In this document: piece after piece, positions 30,701 through 37,724 of the stretch
Layout of the letters: each line of letters starts with the position of its first letter
Position numbering within the stretch: position 1 is the stretch's first letter
Assembly (NCBI RefSeq): GCF_013265555.1
Contig: NZ_CP041345.1
Span: 62,001-126,000 of the forward strand
Source of the DNA: Tenuifilum thalassicum
GTDB lineage: Bacteria > Bacteroidota > Bacteroidia > Bacteroidales > Tenuifilaceae
DNA: 64,000 nucleotides
Direction: 5' to 3'
Notes under the pieces: model-generated
Told to the model about the DNA's origin: nothing
The model's database searches: none
The model's input: only the letters and a program-made list of their open reading frames with translations
Made by a program: the position numbers and the translations under genes

Positions 30701-31133
30701 AGCGGCAACTTCAGGTGATGTGAGCGTTTATACAACCAATGGTTGCGGTAATAGCGCTCCATTAACACTACCCGTTACTGTAAACGAGAGACCTACTGCT
30801 ACTATTGCCATTACCGGCAGTAATCCTATTTGCGATGGCGACCAGTCTGAACTTACCATAACTCTAAGCGGTGGTACTTCTCCTTACGATTTTCAACTTA
30901 CCGATGGTACCAATACGTATAGTTTTACCAACGTTACCTCACCTTATGTTTATACAACACCAAACCAAGCATGGACCGGCCCAGGTGCAAGTAATACTGT
31001 TACTTATTCAATACCAACAGTTACTTCTGCAAACGGATGTAGCAATCCTGGTTCAAACACCGTTGATGTTAACGTTTTCAAAATCCCCGAAACAGGACCT
31101 GAGTATCATATCCCAAATAATTTTGCGTTCTAA
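21720..31133 (+). CDS. Giant secreted multi-module protein 2
   Basis: 3137 aa from the ATG at 21720; a TTG six codons upstream is less likely. Signal peptide core is AFLTLIILMATSFGSFA, cleaved before QKTW. It opens with a short SSWSSANNWNPNGVP module instead of the LamG-like domain of protein 1. Three large modules then begin at FFSYQSGNWDDASTW (near 425), YYSRQSGNWNNVNTW (near 1410) and FTSQKDGNWNDPTVW (near 2340), almost the same positions as in protein 1. Sequence similarity is clear, for example YGDFNNYGVVRFTNL versus YGDFTNYGTVRFTNL. C-terminal Ig/PKD-like domains and the identical 17-residue tail follow. It is a tandem paralogue, likely a cell-surface or extracellular structural protein or adhesin. 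Confidence 0.85.
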   Translation: MGTKNIPDISYGQNRVVGQKTVKAFLTLIILMATSFGSFAQKTWDGGGDGSSWSSANNWNPNGVPLPTETVTISSNANLTINVDGDFTCAGLTLQLTGNQNGNRTLALNVLSGNTLTVDGSVTIDNISTRNNRTKVCFIDVQGTLNANAGITISNTTRTNKIGSLRVSGGTINVVGDIIMSGNPPRNDITFTTGTINITGTISGGALNEGTGTVNYNSSGNQDIGAYTYYNLSVTGGGTKSLTNNTTINNTLTITNSILSLGNNNLTLSNSSTSDVQGGPFSASCMIATDGTGYVEQAVPSATPYTMPIGSNGVYSPVVLSSITGSTFLRFRTVYNTTLGSQYLKRYWQITGSGASTATISFQYDATENPVDPTLIWVRPTAGAWAAPSGTQTFDSGAKTFTVTNTTDITNVTSEWTAGFPVRTFFSYQSGNWDDASTWTNDPGGTTWTNIGTPSSDGDIVVILSGRTVSLSSDVTTANLEININQGGILDMGSFQFTNPLGKLSGQGILKLATTNFPTAATNTFVDAGGGITEYYNPTDFTLPVGQTTYNTLRINAPGVIATQLNNLTLNGDLHVMQGTYRINDNTSARRELTIMGSVTVESGASITVGNGVTNTTTNPTAVAEGGTAPLTNYYYTQSHTVQVYGDFTNYGTVRFTNLTYPVYNQLPPTTLGSTSGYATVFFRGTTNSTLWCEGTTDFYNLVLDKGVDQTYSLTIYSTAYQNFRLFGANIAGGYGGGANPNLDKALWIRTGTLVLQGTTIIPSLSEGTCDSGTGGPNSDYFIPGNGALVLDGDNVVVLTTADSYQEVNVAYNVSAPNDASMGINTSAGCSSFSIYGLLKINKGYISTRESGGFIQWPVASGQFEINGGTVDAKQYRTAGAAGGLASFTQTGGTFYLRGRFTRTPSAYSSVNDLINAPISTNRSTGGLQGAVGTFNLNEAENVFNMSGGSIYIYDVCGDGSSAAQQKVFEVYSDQSNVEVSGGSIIIMPTTGTGAADSPIYRIVSTAPFGNLSINRLSGTSNVMLDTYPLTVISNFSILSGDFDANSLNVTIGGNFFVASGTTYTTGDNWTIFNGIANQTITSNTATPLVFKKLKMDKLAGKILNFSGSQTDFHVQDSLMLVSGTFNDGGKTISLIPSTTSTTSYIYNSATHLGSGKIVIADDDPTVIDGDGNGVFNNLELNNTDALDAPVSLSNNISITGTLTFSQDKLLDINSYNIRFSSMASVVGASSTRYITSSGEAGNGGVTRSFTSGATSFTFPVGAASTSHATPAYTPATVTITGTPNSWGDVTIVPVGYEHPATTNKGRSLTYYWRVKTTNLDLGSATASLGFTYDDADVVTGGDISENEYVAARFNIDAATWTSGTASDVDETTNLIGEPGTGSFLENLSSIDGDYTAGDNNPTNPFGTPTVYYSRQSGNWNNVNTWSTVSHTGPAASSTPGASDIVIVGNGNTVTLTQNENCAVLQIENGATLDIYTYTGSNFALVANHPSGLNGLFRVTTPKTSSNSVPGVFSFPTGDFSEFNVNKGTTEFYDIDGTAGALYILPANVNSYGNLILRAKGGDNLVLPNNSYTKIYGDLTCTGDASTAWIALCWNTNIWPYYTSDYDPTIEKTVYVDGNLYVDAGTFIFFNDEQPQHLIVEGNVQVNTGATLRIYPAYPFATPVITNNTLKIGGSLINNGTVSLRETSGGRTYFVNTTFFNSNTSYITNTGGNPTTIFNNVIVDKGSSQADSLIIDIGGTLTTPTDNWLTLQNGTLVYRRTDPNSDFTISTTTPFIIPETAGLLIDYPNNANNTSVLIANANTNSNDVTLAGKFAVRAGQVYVGPTNGTTNSNNDIVYTGDGNSTLVIDGGQLFVNGQIRRNTATTTGVLKYYQTDGEVYINGQGADATALTRAKLEVTNNGSVFNMSGGIINIIRGGGTTYGDLYIRPQSSSVTGGEIVFSSIPSSWSAVNANQTYRIDANVPLNNITITGDNIGTPYSATVSLMVNPLVLNGSLTLSNIQSFLVTNDIDVSLKGDWVNNGTYTSGSNTTTFNGNAQLVSGASLTAFNNLVINPITSVTLSTNDIDVNGDLTLSNGTLICNSYQVNLKGDFTNDATYTDNGNNTGVILNGTALQYISGTGTFSTLELYNTSGARLQNSITLTKNLVLTQGIFNINQYMLNLGINSIVDGAPFGTSKMVMVDGAFSNVGIRKYFDAYSGAAQTFTYPLGVMGKYTPAEFTYTDNTTTGYIRINAINSHHPGVLDPNRVLQYYWEVENNAVAGLNGSLVFYYDNADVKGSEVDYVSARTVNNTSWSKSAPGPTTDNVDETNDIITFILINTNDITGEFTAGEDPAIPNNIPQFTSQKDGNWNDPTVWVQTGGDPYVLTGGPNGFIVTVSEQDTVDLNQNQAFCYRMTINGTLRVVEPYYGHNIGTVLGQGTLYLDRGPFPAGRYDSFVDCSTGGTIEYGGNTDYNIAADLYSQVRRLHFTGTGIRYLPNKDLTICEQLLINGPTVDNSLNNRKLTILGSMERYGTGLFKAGTGVNAIVELAGSAAQTIGGPTGDFSGTSKFNHLIINNSSGVSVGNNGLVEVSGNLYLTNGVVTTTSTNRLYLNNSAISCVFPSGGSSSSYVDGPLTKKILQGDSFKFPIGKGTTLGNKLTLTSSQSGTIDWTVEFFTPNPTYNSYASPLTYVNSMEYWTVSATAGSLAYVALDWDAASDLTPLMTQNGLSDMRVAYDNAGVWTELSSTASGTSTAGTVTTSSRITIPASGSQTYTTSCINTTKPRARFNPSGPVCGDAGIPVIFIGSVKPLNYVLEYTKDGVPQTPVTVTSVPYTLPTDPTGATYQLTSFTYNNPGTPTTGVVDPTPVTTYTPPTTAAAGPDQSLCGATQATLAANTPTVGTGQWSIVSGLGGTIQQPTIPSSLFDGINGNSYTLRWTITNGGCTSSDDVNIAFPLLPETPAAFVTSDNSVCQGDVGVAYSVANNPSLTYTWSYSGTGTTINGSGNAITIDYGSAATSGDVSVYTTNGCGNSAPLTLPVTVNERPTATIAITGSNPICDGDQSELTITLSGGTSPYDFQLTDGTNTYSFTNVTSPYVYTTPNQAWTGPGASNTVTYSIPTVTSANGCSNPGSNTVDVNVFKIPETGPEYHIPNNFAF

Positions 31134-31140
31134 TAAAAGT

Positions 31141-31168
31141 AAAAAGCCCCGGACTACCGGGGTTTTTT
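31141..31168 (+). terminator. Rho-independent terminator after giant gene 2
   Basis: AAAAAGCCCCGG pairs with CCGGGGTTTTTT across an ACTA loop (one G-U pair), ending in six T. It lies 7 bp past the stop codon. Confidence 0.88.
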
Positions 31169-31194
31169 GTTAGATTGAGATTTATTTTCATCAG

Positions 31195-31420
31195 TGAGAT
31201 ATTAATTACACCACAGTGTTTCACAGAGGAATGCACAATGTAACGCACTGCATGAAATTCCAAATTTAAGATTTGTCACTTGAGCTTCCGATTCCTTCTG
31301 AATATTTCCGATTCATTCCGTATCATTCCTCTAACTTCCTCTAACTTCCTTTAACCTCATCACATTCTTCAGAAAACGTGGCTTCGACAGGCTCAGCCAC
31401 CGACAGGCTCAGCCAAAAGG
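31195..31420. repeat. Dispersed repeat modules
   Basis: Contains a CACAGTGTTTCACAGAGGAA module, an inverted purine-rich module (TTCCGATTCATTCCG, CTAACTTCCTCTAACTTCC), and tandem GACAGGCTCAGCCAC/AAA units at about 31385-31420. The rest of the spacer to 31549 shows nothing recognisable. Confidence 0.75.
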
Positions 31421-31549
31421 TAAGGGAAAAAAAATAATTGGACTATCTTAAAATCGAATAAAGGAGCGAGGTCCGCAAACATATTCTAAAGGCTTTGTTT
31501 ATGTGTGCTAATGTGTTGCTACCTTAAAAAAAATGCACCGAGGAACTCA

Positions 31550-32509
31550 CTATTCAGCTGTATTGTTGTATCTGTATGCAGCCTTACGAAGCCTATCCAT
31601 TATGGCGATTCCTATGCCTGTTTCTGGTACGGGATCAGCAACAATGTAATCGACATCCGAATCCTCAAAAGCGTGAAGCTTTTCAAAAAGATGAGCAGCT
31701 GCTTCAACCAGGTCGCCTTTTTCTGAAAGAAACTCCACATCCTTATAGTTACCCTGGGGAGTATGGCCAAATGCAATATAGCCAGCGCGTGTTGGGTCAA
31801 TCGTTTTATTGGTTTCTCCTAAAATGAAAAGCGGTTTATTTGGGCTATAGTGCGATTTGAGTAAACCAGGTGAAATTAAGTTTTTTTCAGGCTTTTTAGC
31901 AGATGAAGGGGTTAAAACCTCCGATAAATCGGCATGGGTAATAGCTCCATGACGGAGTACAATGAAGCCCTCCTCATCGAGCGTAACAACAGTAGATTCA
32001 ATTCCAACAGTAGTTTTACCACCATCAAGAATATAATCGACATCGGGAAGCTGTTTAAGCACATGTTCAGCGCGAGTTGGGCTAACCCTGCCAAATTTGT
32101 TAGCGCTTGGAGCAGCAACTACACAACCCGATTTGGAAATTAGCTCAAGAGCAATGGGGTGGTTTGGCATTCTGATACCGACTGTTTCCAAATCGGATGT
32201 TACTATTCCTGGTACAATATCGGATTTTGGAACAACAATGGTTAATGGGCCAGGCCAAAAACGTTTTGCCAATTTAAGAATACGCTCATCGGTGCTAGTT
32301 GTAAGCTTATTTATGCTATCTAAATCGGCTACATGTACAATTAAAGGGTCGAACGACGGGCGTTCTTTCAATCCAAAAATCTTTGCCACAGCATTAGGGT
32401 TAAGGGCATTGGCCCCCAACCCATAAACCGTTTCGGTTGGAAAAGCAACAACTCCCCCTTCGGCAATTAGCTTTGCAGCGTATTCCACATCCTTTCCAAC
32501 AGCTGTCAT
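31550..32509 (-). CDS. Threonylcarbamoyl-AMP synthase (Sua5/YrdC family)
   Basis: 319 aa. Makes L-threonylcarbamoyladenylate from threonine, bicarbonate and ATP for t6A37 modification of tRNA. The N-terminal ~200 residues are the YrdC domain: GGVVAFPTETVYGLGANA near 18-35, KIFGLKERPSFDPLIVH near 43-59, and the SAN..G motif SANKFGRVSPT. The C-terminal ~100 residues form the extra Sua5 domain, introduced by SPGLLKSHYSP. The length fits Sua5 rather than the short TsaC/YrdC form. It is the last gene of the leftward cluster, 10 bp after purE. Confidence 0.93.
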   Translation of the reverse strand: MTAVGKDVEYAAKLIAEGGVVAFPTETVYGLGANALNPNAVAKIFGLKERPSFDPLIVHVADLDSINKLTTSTDERILKLAKRFWPGPLTIVVPKSDIVPGIVTSDLETVGIRMPNHPIALELISKSGCVVAAPSANKFGRVSPTRAEHVLKQLPDVDYILDGGKTTVGIESTVVTLDEEGFIVLRHGAITHADLSEVLTPSSAKKPEKNLISPGLLKSHYSPNKPLFILGETNKTIDPTRAGYIAFGHTPQGNYKDVEFLSEKGDLVEAAAHLFEKLHAFEDSDVDYIVADPVPETGIGIAIMDRLRKAAYRYNNTAE

Positions 32510-32519
32510 TCCTTAAGTT

Positions 32520-32990
32520 TTATTGTAAATTTTTATCGGCTTCCTCAATATCAGCACGTTTCTTTTCCTGATAAGCATCAATTTTTTGTTGGATATCGGG
32601 ATTTGTAAGCCCAATAATTTTGGCAGCAGCTATAGCTGCGTTTTCGGGGCTAAGAACCGTGAGCGGTGCAACACCCGAAGGCATTCGTAAACTAGAATAT
32701 ATATCGGCACCAGCAAACTTATCGCTATAAGGTGGGCATGCAATTACAGGGCAATGGGTTTGGGCATCGGCAAAGCCGCTAAGAGCATTACTCATTCCAG
32801 CGATGGTAATGAATACAACATTTTCTTTTTCATACTGCTTAATCAGCTCATAGCATTTTAGCGGAACCTTATGTGCCGAAGCAATACGAGTTACCACTTC
32901 GATGCCAAAACCTTTAAGCGGTTCTTCAATTTTTTTGGCCCAGTCCAAATCGGCCTTTGAGCCCATAATAATTACAACCTTACGATTCAT
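32520..32990 (-). CDS. purE: N5-carboxyaminoimidazole ribonucleotide mutase
   Basis: 156 aa from the ATG complementary to 32988-32990, giving MNRKVVIIMGSKADLDWAKK; the open frame upstream lies in lspA and is not used. Class I PurE converts N5-CAIR to CAIR in purine synthesis. Visible motifs are MGSKADL at the phosphate-binding loop, the SAHKVP segment with the catalytic His, and AGMSNALSGFADAQTHCPVIACP. No purK is adjacent. The start overlaps the end of lspA by 11 bp, so the two are probably translationally coupled. Confidence 0.95.
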   Translation of the reverse strand: MNRKVVIIMGSKADLDWAKKIEEPLKGFGIEVVTRIASAHKVPLKCYELIKQYEKENVVFITIAGMSNALSGFADAQTHCPVIACPPYSDKFAGADIYSSLRMPSGVAPLTVLSPENAAIAAAKIIGLTNPDIQQKIDAYQEKKRADIEEADKNLQ

Positions 32991-33654
32991 GATTTGTTTG
33001 ATTTTGGTGTTTTGAGTTGATAAATATTGAGTTCCTATGAAAAAGTAGTAAATAAATAACACCAATTGTAATTGAAGAATCGGCTATGTTAAAAACAGGA
33101 CGGAAGAAAAGAAAATTTTGTCCACCCCAAATTGGCACCCAGTCAGGAATAACGGTATCTATTATAGGAAAATACAACATGTCAACCACACAACCCTGAA
33201 GAAATCCAGCATATCCCTCAAAATTTAGCTTAGAAACACCATAGTATGAAACCCATTGGTTAAACTGCTCGCTGTAGGTTGTCCCTGTGTCAAACAAAAA
33301 GCCATAGAATGCGCTATCAATAATATTTCCAATAGCCCCTGCTAGTATAAGTGAAATCCCAACAATTAAGCCTGTCTTAACGTTTTGTTTAATAAGGTGA
33401 TTTAGATAGTAACCAATAGCCACAATTGCTCCAATACGAAATATGCTTAGAGCAATTTTACCCCAAATACCCCAAAACTTAAGGCCAAAAGCCATTCCTG
33501 GGTTTTCAGTAAAATGAAGGATAAACCAGTTGCCAATAACCTTAACCTCGTCGCCTATGGCAAAGTGTGTTTTTATCCAAACCTTAGAAACCTGATCGAT
33601 AAATAGAATCAGAAGAACTATCAGAACCGCTAACTGCCTCTTATTTAGTCTCAT
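32980..33654 (-). CDS. lspA: Lipoprotein signal peptidase (signal peptidase II)
   Basis: 224-aa inner-membrane aspartyl protease that cleaves prolipoproteins before the lipidated cysteine. Four membrane helices are predicted. Conserved blocks are DQVSKVW near residue 20, FTENPGMAFGL near 48-58, GNIIDSAFYG with the first catalytic Asp, and FNIADSSITIG with the second. It is longer than the ~160-aa enterobacterial enzyme because of an insertion between the catalytic blocks (GTTYSEQFNQ... to DMLYFPIID), which is common in Bacteroidota. A terminator separates it from the upstream dksA-like gene, so lspA-purE-sua5 may have its own promoter. Confidence 0.95.
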   Translation of the reverse strand: MRLNKRQLAVLIVLLILFIDQVSKVWIKTHFAIGDEVKVIGNWFILHFTENPGMAFGLKFWGIWGKIALSIFRIGAIVAIGYYLNHLIKQNVKTGLIVGISLILAGAIGNIIDSAFYGFLFDTGTTYSEQFNQWVSYYGVSKLNFEGYAGFLQGCVVDMLYFPIIDTVIPDWVPIWGGQNFLFFRPVFNIADSSITIGVIYLLLFHRNSIFINSKHQNQTNHES

Positions 33655-33685
33655 ATATGAAGATAAATTAAGGTGTAAAACTAAT

Positions 33686-33715
33686 ATAAAAAGACAAAGC
33701 GACCAAATGGTCGCT
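33686..33715 (-). terminator. Rho-independent terminator after the dksA-like gene
   Basis: AGCGACCA (33698-33705) pairs with TGGTCGCT (33708-33715) around a 2-nt spacer. Read leftward, the stem is followed by a T-rich run. Confidence 0.75.
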
Positions 33716-33745
33716 CTGTATGATTTAAGCTATTAACATAATCGG

Positions 33746-34123
33746 CTATCGCTGGTTATTCTTAGCCTCAATGCTAAGAGTTGCATGCGGTACGGCACGA
33801 AGTCGCTCTTTTGAGATTAGCTTGCCGGTTTCGCGGCAAATACCATAGGTTTTGTTTTCGATACGAACTAAAGCCGCCTCAAGGTGTTGAATAAACTTTA
33901 ACTGACGTTGAGCTAGGCGCCCAGCCTCCTCTTTTGAAAGGGTTGAAGCACCCTCTTCCAGCACCTTAAAGGTTGGCGATGTATCTTCGGTATCGTTGCT
34001 TTCATCCATGGTAATGGCACTCTTAAGGATTTCGTAATCCTTACGTGCTTTTTCGAGTTTTTGCAGAATTATCTCCTTAAATTCCGCCAACTCCTCGTCC
34101 GAATATCTAGTTTTCTCTCCCAT
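33746..34123 (-). CDS. TraR/DksA-family protein lacking zinc-finger cysteines
   Basis: 125 aa from the ATG complementary to 34121-34123 (MGEKTRYSDEEL). An N-terminal coiled-coil hairpin with conserved acidic residues near the tip (about residues 10-95) is followed by a DksA-type C-terminal segment, TYGICRETGKLISKERLRAVPHAT. Only one cysteine of the usual C4 zinc finger remains, with Thr and His-Ala-Thr at the other positions. This degenerate form is common in Bacteroidota and the fold may be metal-free. It probably modulates RNA polymerase. It lies 49 bp downstream of ileS and is probably co-transcribed with it. Confidence 0.88.
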   Translation of the reverse strand: MGEKTRYSDEELAEFKEIILQKLEKARKDYEILKSAITMDESNDTEDTSPTFKVLEEGASTLSKEEAGRLAQRQLKFIQHLEAALVRIENKTYGICRETGKLISKERLRAVPHATLSIEAKNNQR

Positions 34124-34172
34124 GGCTTTAAATTTTGCTAAATATATAAAAAAACATGGTAGATGATTCAAT

Positions 34173-37100
34173 TTAGTCGTTAATCTTTTCAACAACTATT
34201 TTGGTAGTTAAATCATCTAACTCTATTACGTTAGAATTTCCATTTAGTTCCCCATCAACAAGATTTATTTCACGAGCAAGGGTTTGAGTTGATATATAGT
34301 TACGATGTACCTCAACAGCCTTGTTCAACTTTTCATGTTTTTGAAGGGTAATACGAATTTTATCGGTAACCTCAAAGCCCGATTCTTTACGGATGTTCTG
34401 TACCCTGTTAATAAGTTCACGGGCAATACCCTCCATTCGGAGCTCCTCGGTTACAGTAACATCAAGCGCAACGGTATACCTACCCTCGTTGGCCACAAGC
34501 CATCCAGGAATATCCTCCGACAGGATTTCCACATCTTCTAAATTCAATTTGATGTCCCCATCGGGTGTGTTAATTGTGAATTGACCATTACGTTCAAATG
34601 CTGCAATATCCTCTTGGGTCATTTTAGCAATTGCAGCAGAGATTGATTTCATAGCCTTGCCATACTTTGGCCCTAAGGTTTTGAAGTTGGGCTTAATCTT
34701 TTTAACCAGAATACCTGCAGTATCGGTCAGGTATTCCAACTCCTTAACGTTTACCTCGCTAAGTATCAAGTTTTCAACCACAGCAAGCTGATCTTTGAAC
34801 TTTTGATCGAGAATCGGAATCATTATTTTTTGGAGAGGTTGACGCACTTTAATGTTCACCTTACGACGTAAACCAAGTACAAGTGAACAGATGGTTTGAG
34901 CCATCTCCATCCTTTCCTCAAGATCCTTATCAATTAGTTCAGGGTTATACTTTGGAAAATCGGAAAGGTGAACGCTTTCGTCTTTGTGACGGCCCGATAC
35001 CCTATTCAAATCGGTAAACAGTTGATCCATATAGAAAGGAGCAATTGGTGCTGCAAGCATTGCTACAGTCTCTAGGCAAGTATATAGGGTTTGGTATGCA
35101 GCAATCTTATCGGTATTATACTCACCACCCCAGAAACGCTTACGATTAAGCCTTACATACCAGTTGCTGAGCTGCTCAATAACAAAATCTTGAATTGCAC
35201 GACCTGCGCGAGTAGGTTCAAAATCTTCGTAAGCCTCTTCAACCTCTTTAACTAAGCTGTTAAGTAATGAAAGAATCCAACGGTCAATTTCTGGACGTTG
35301 GTCAAAGGGAACCTCCTCCTCGGCGTAGGTAAATCCATCTACATTAGCATAAAGTGCAAAGAATGAATATGTATTGTAAAGCGTTCCGAAGAATTTACGT
35401 TTCACCTCGTCAACCCCATCGATATCAAACTTAAGGTTGTCCCAGGGTTGAGCGTTTGTAATCATGTACCAGCGTAAGGGATCGGATCCATACTTCTCAA
35501 TAACCTCCCATGGGTCAACGGCATTACCAAGGCGTTTACTCATCTTGTTGCCGTTCTTGTCAAGTACCAATCCGTTGGAAATAATATTCTTGAAGGCAAC
35601 CGAATCGAAAAGCAGGGTAGCCAGTGCATGAAGCGTATAGAACCAGCCACGGGTTTGGTCAACTCCCTCGGCAATGAAGTCGGCCGGGAAAACCTCATTG
35701 AATAGCTCCTTGTTCTCAAAAGGATAATGAATTTGAGCATAAGGCATTGCACCTGAGTCGAACCAAACGTCAATCAGGTCGGTTTCGCGGAACATCTTTT
35801 TGCCGCTAGGTGAAACCAGGATGATATTATCGACAAACGGGCGATGCAAATCGAAGGACTCATAGTTTTCCTTGCTAAAATCTCCCTCTTTATAGTTGGC
35901 AAGAGGGTTCGATTCCATGAATCCAGCCTTTACTGCCTTGTCGATTTCCGCTTTAAGTTGAGCAACAGAGCCAATGCAAATCATCTCGCTTCTGTCCTCC
36001 GATACCCAAATAGGTAGCGGGGTTCCCCAGAAACGTGAACGCGAAAGGTTCCAATCTAAAAGATTTTCGAGCCACTTACCAAAACGCCCGGTTCCAGTGC
36101 TTGCAGGTTTCCAGTTGATGGTTTTGTTAAGCTCAATCATTCTATCCTTAAGGGCGGTTACCTTTATAAACCAGCTGTCGAGCGGGTAGTACAGAACGGG
36201 TTTATCGGTTCTCCAGCAATGGGGATAGTTATGTACATGCTTTTCTATTCTAAAGGCTTTGTTTTCCTTTTTAAGTTCAACGGCAAGGTCAACATCAAGG
36301 GTAGGCGCATCTTCGGGAAGGGTGGGGTCGTAATCGTTTTTAACAAATCGACCAGCGTAAACCTTATATTGCTCAACATTGATATTGTTTTTTACAAAGT
36401 CGGGGTCAAGCTCCTCAATGGGATAGAAACGTCCACGGCGGTCAACCATGGGTTCTATATTCTTATACTTGTCGCGAAGAATAAGCGGAGCGATTCCCGA
36501 AGCTTTGGCAACCCTGTCGTCGTCGGCACCAAAGGTTGGAGCGATGTGAACCACGCCGGTACCATCCTCGGTGGTAACAAAATCGCCAGCGATAACCCTG
36601 AATGCATCCCCCTCGGGTTTCACCCATGGGAAAAGCTGCTCGTAACGTATACCAACAAGTTTTGCACCATCAACCTCGGTAAGCACCTTAAAGGGAACCT
36701 TTTTATCGCCAGGCTTATACTCGTTGAACGATAGTTCTGCATTAGCTTCGGGGAAGTAGTAGCTGAGCCTGTCCTTAGCAAGAACAACAGTTAAGGGCTC
36801 ACCGCTATAAGGGTTGAAAGTTCGAACAACCGAATACTTAATATTTGCATTTACCGCAAGAGCAGTGTTCGAAGGGAGCGTCCAAGGTGTGGTAGTCCAT
36901 GCTATAATATGCACATCGGGTGTATCGGTAAGGTCAAAAAGGAAGTTCGATTCGTTATTCTTAACCACCTTGAACTGTGCAACGATAGTTGTATCCTTAA
37001 CATCGCGGTAGCAACCGGGCTGATTCAGCTCGTGAGTGCTAAGACCGGTTCCTGCTGCAGGTGAGTATGGCTGAATGGTTTTGCCCTTGTAAAGTAAACC

Positions 37101-37616
37101 CTTTTCAAAAAGCTTTTGAAGTAAATACCATAATGTTTCGATATAGCGGTTATCATAGGTAATGTAAGGGTCGTCCATGTCAACCCAGTAACCAATCTTA
37201 TGGGTGAGGTCCTCCCATAAGTCGGTATACTTCATTACCTCCTTACGGCAAGTTTTATTGTACTCCTCAACAGAAATTTTGGTTCCAATATCTTCCTTGG
37301 TTATGCCAAGCATTTTCTCTACCCCAAGTTCTACAGGCAAACCGTGAGTATCCCAACCGGCTTTACGCTCAACTAAAAAGCCCTTTTGTGTTTTAAATCG
37401 ACAAAAGATATCCTTGATGGTTCTTGCCATAACATGGTGAATACCAGGCATTCCATTGGCTGAAGGAGGGCCTTCGTAGAAGATAAATTTTGGATGGCCC
37501 TTGCGTGTTTCCAAACTTTTGCGGAATGTATCCTGTTCATCCCAGGTTTTAAGTACGTCTTTATTTACCTGCGATAAATCTAATGCTTTGTACTCTTTAA
37601 ACTTCAGGTTACCCAT
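34173..37616 (-). CDS. ileS: Isoleucyl-tRNA synthetase
   Basis: 1147-aa class I aminoacyl-tRNA synthetase that charges tRNA-Ile and edits Val-tRNA. The HIGH signature appears as GIHH at residues 58-61, the CP1 editing domain occupies about 190-400, WFDSGAMPYAQIHYP lies near 615-630, and KMSKR is near residue 690. The anticodon-binding and C-terminal regions follow. The length and C-terminus suit the eukaryote-like IleRS form widespread in Bacteroidota, rather than the ~940-aa form. The ATG at 37616 gives the normal MGNLKFKEYKALDL start. It leads the leftward group ileS, dksA-like, lspA, purE, sua5. Confidence 0.97.
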   Translation of the reverse strand: MGNLKFKEYKALDLSQVNKDVLKTWDEQDTFRKSLETRKGHPKFIFYEGPPSANGMPGIHHVMARTIKDIFCRFKTQKGFLVERKAGWDTHGLPVELGVEKMLGITKEDIGTKISVEEYNKTCRKEVMKYTDLWEDLTHKIGYWVDMDDPYITYDNRYIETLWYLLQKLFEKGLLYKGKTIQPYSPAAGTGLSTHELNQPGCYRDVKDTTIVAQFKVVKNNESNFLFDLTDTPDVHIIAWTTTPWTLPSNTALAVNANIKYSVVRTFNPYSGEPLTVVLAKDRLSYYFPEANAELSFNEYKPGDKKVPFKVLTEVDGAKLVGIRYEQLFPWVKPEGDAFRVIAGDFVTTEDGTGVVHIAPTFGADDDRVAKASGIAPLILRDKYKNIEPMVDRRGRFYPIEELDPDFVKNNINVEQYKVYAGRFVKNDYDPTLPEDAPTLDVDLAVELKKENKAFRIEKHVHNYPHCWRTDKPVLYYPLDSWFIKVTALKDRMIELNKTINWKPASTGTGRFGKWLENLLDWNLSRSRFWGTPLPIWVSEDRSEMICIGSVAQLKAEIDKAVKAGFMESNPLANYKEGDFSKENYESFDLHRPFVDNIILVSPSGKKMFRETDLIDVWFDSGAMPYAQIHYPFENKELFNEVFPADFIAEGVDQTRGWFYTLHALATLLFDSVAFKNIISNGLVLDKNGNKMSKRLGNAVDPWEVIEKYGSDPLRWYMITNAQPWDNLKFDIDGVDEVKRKFFGTLYNTYSFFALYANVDGFTYAEEEVPFDQRPEIDRWILSLLNSLVKEVEEAYEDFEPTRAGRAIQDFVIEQLSNWYVRLNRKRFWGGEYNTDKIAAYQTLYTCLETVAMLAAPIAPFYMDQLFTDLNRVSGRHKDESVHLSDFPKYNPELIDKDLEERMEMAQTICSLVLGLRRKVNIKVRQPLQKIMIPILDQKFKDQLAVVENLILSEVNVKELEYLTDTAGILVKKIKPNFKTLGPKYGKAMKSISAAIAKMTQEDIAAFERNGQFTINTPDGDIKLNLEDVEILSEDIPGWLVANEGRYTVALDVTVTEELRMEGIARELINRVQNIRKESGFEVTDKIRITLQKHEKLNKAVEVHRNYISTQTLAREINLVDGELNGNSNVIELDDLTTKIVVEKIND

Positions 37617-37724
37617 ATGTTAATAGCTTTAAATACAGAAAAATAGTCTTTCAGAAAAATTTCACAAAATTAGAGTTTTTTTCAGATAATCAAAACAATA
37701 GAATTTTTTAATGGTGGGATAGTG

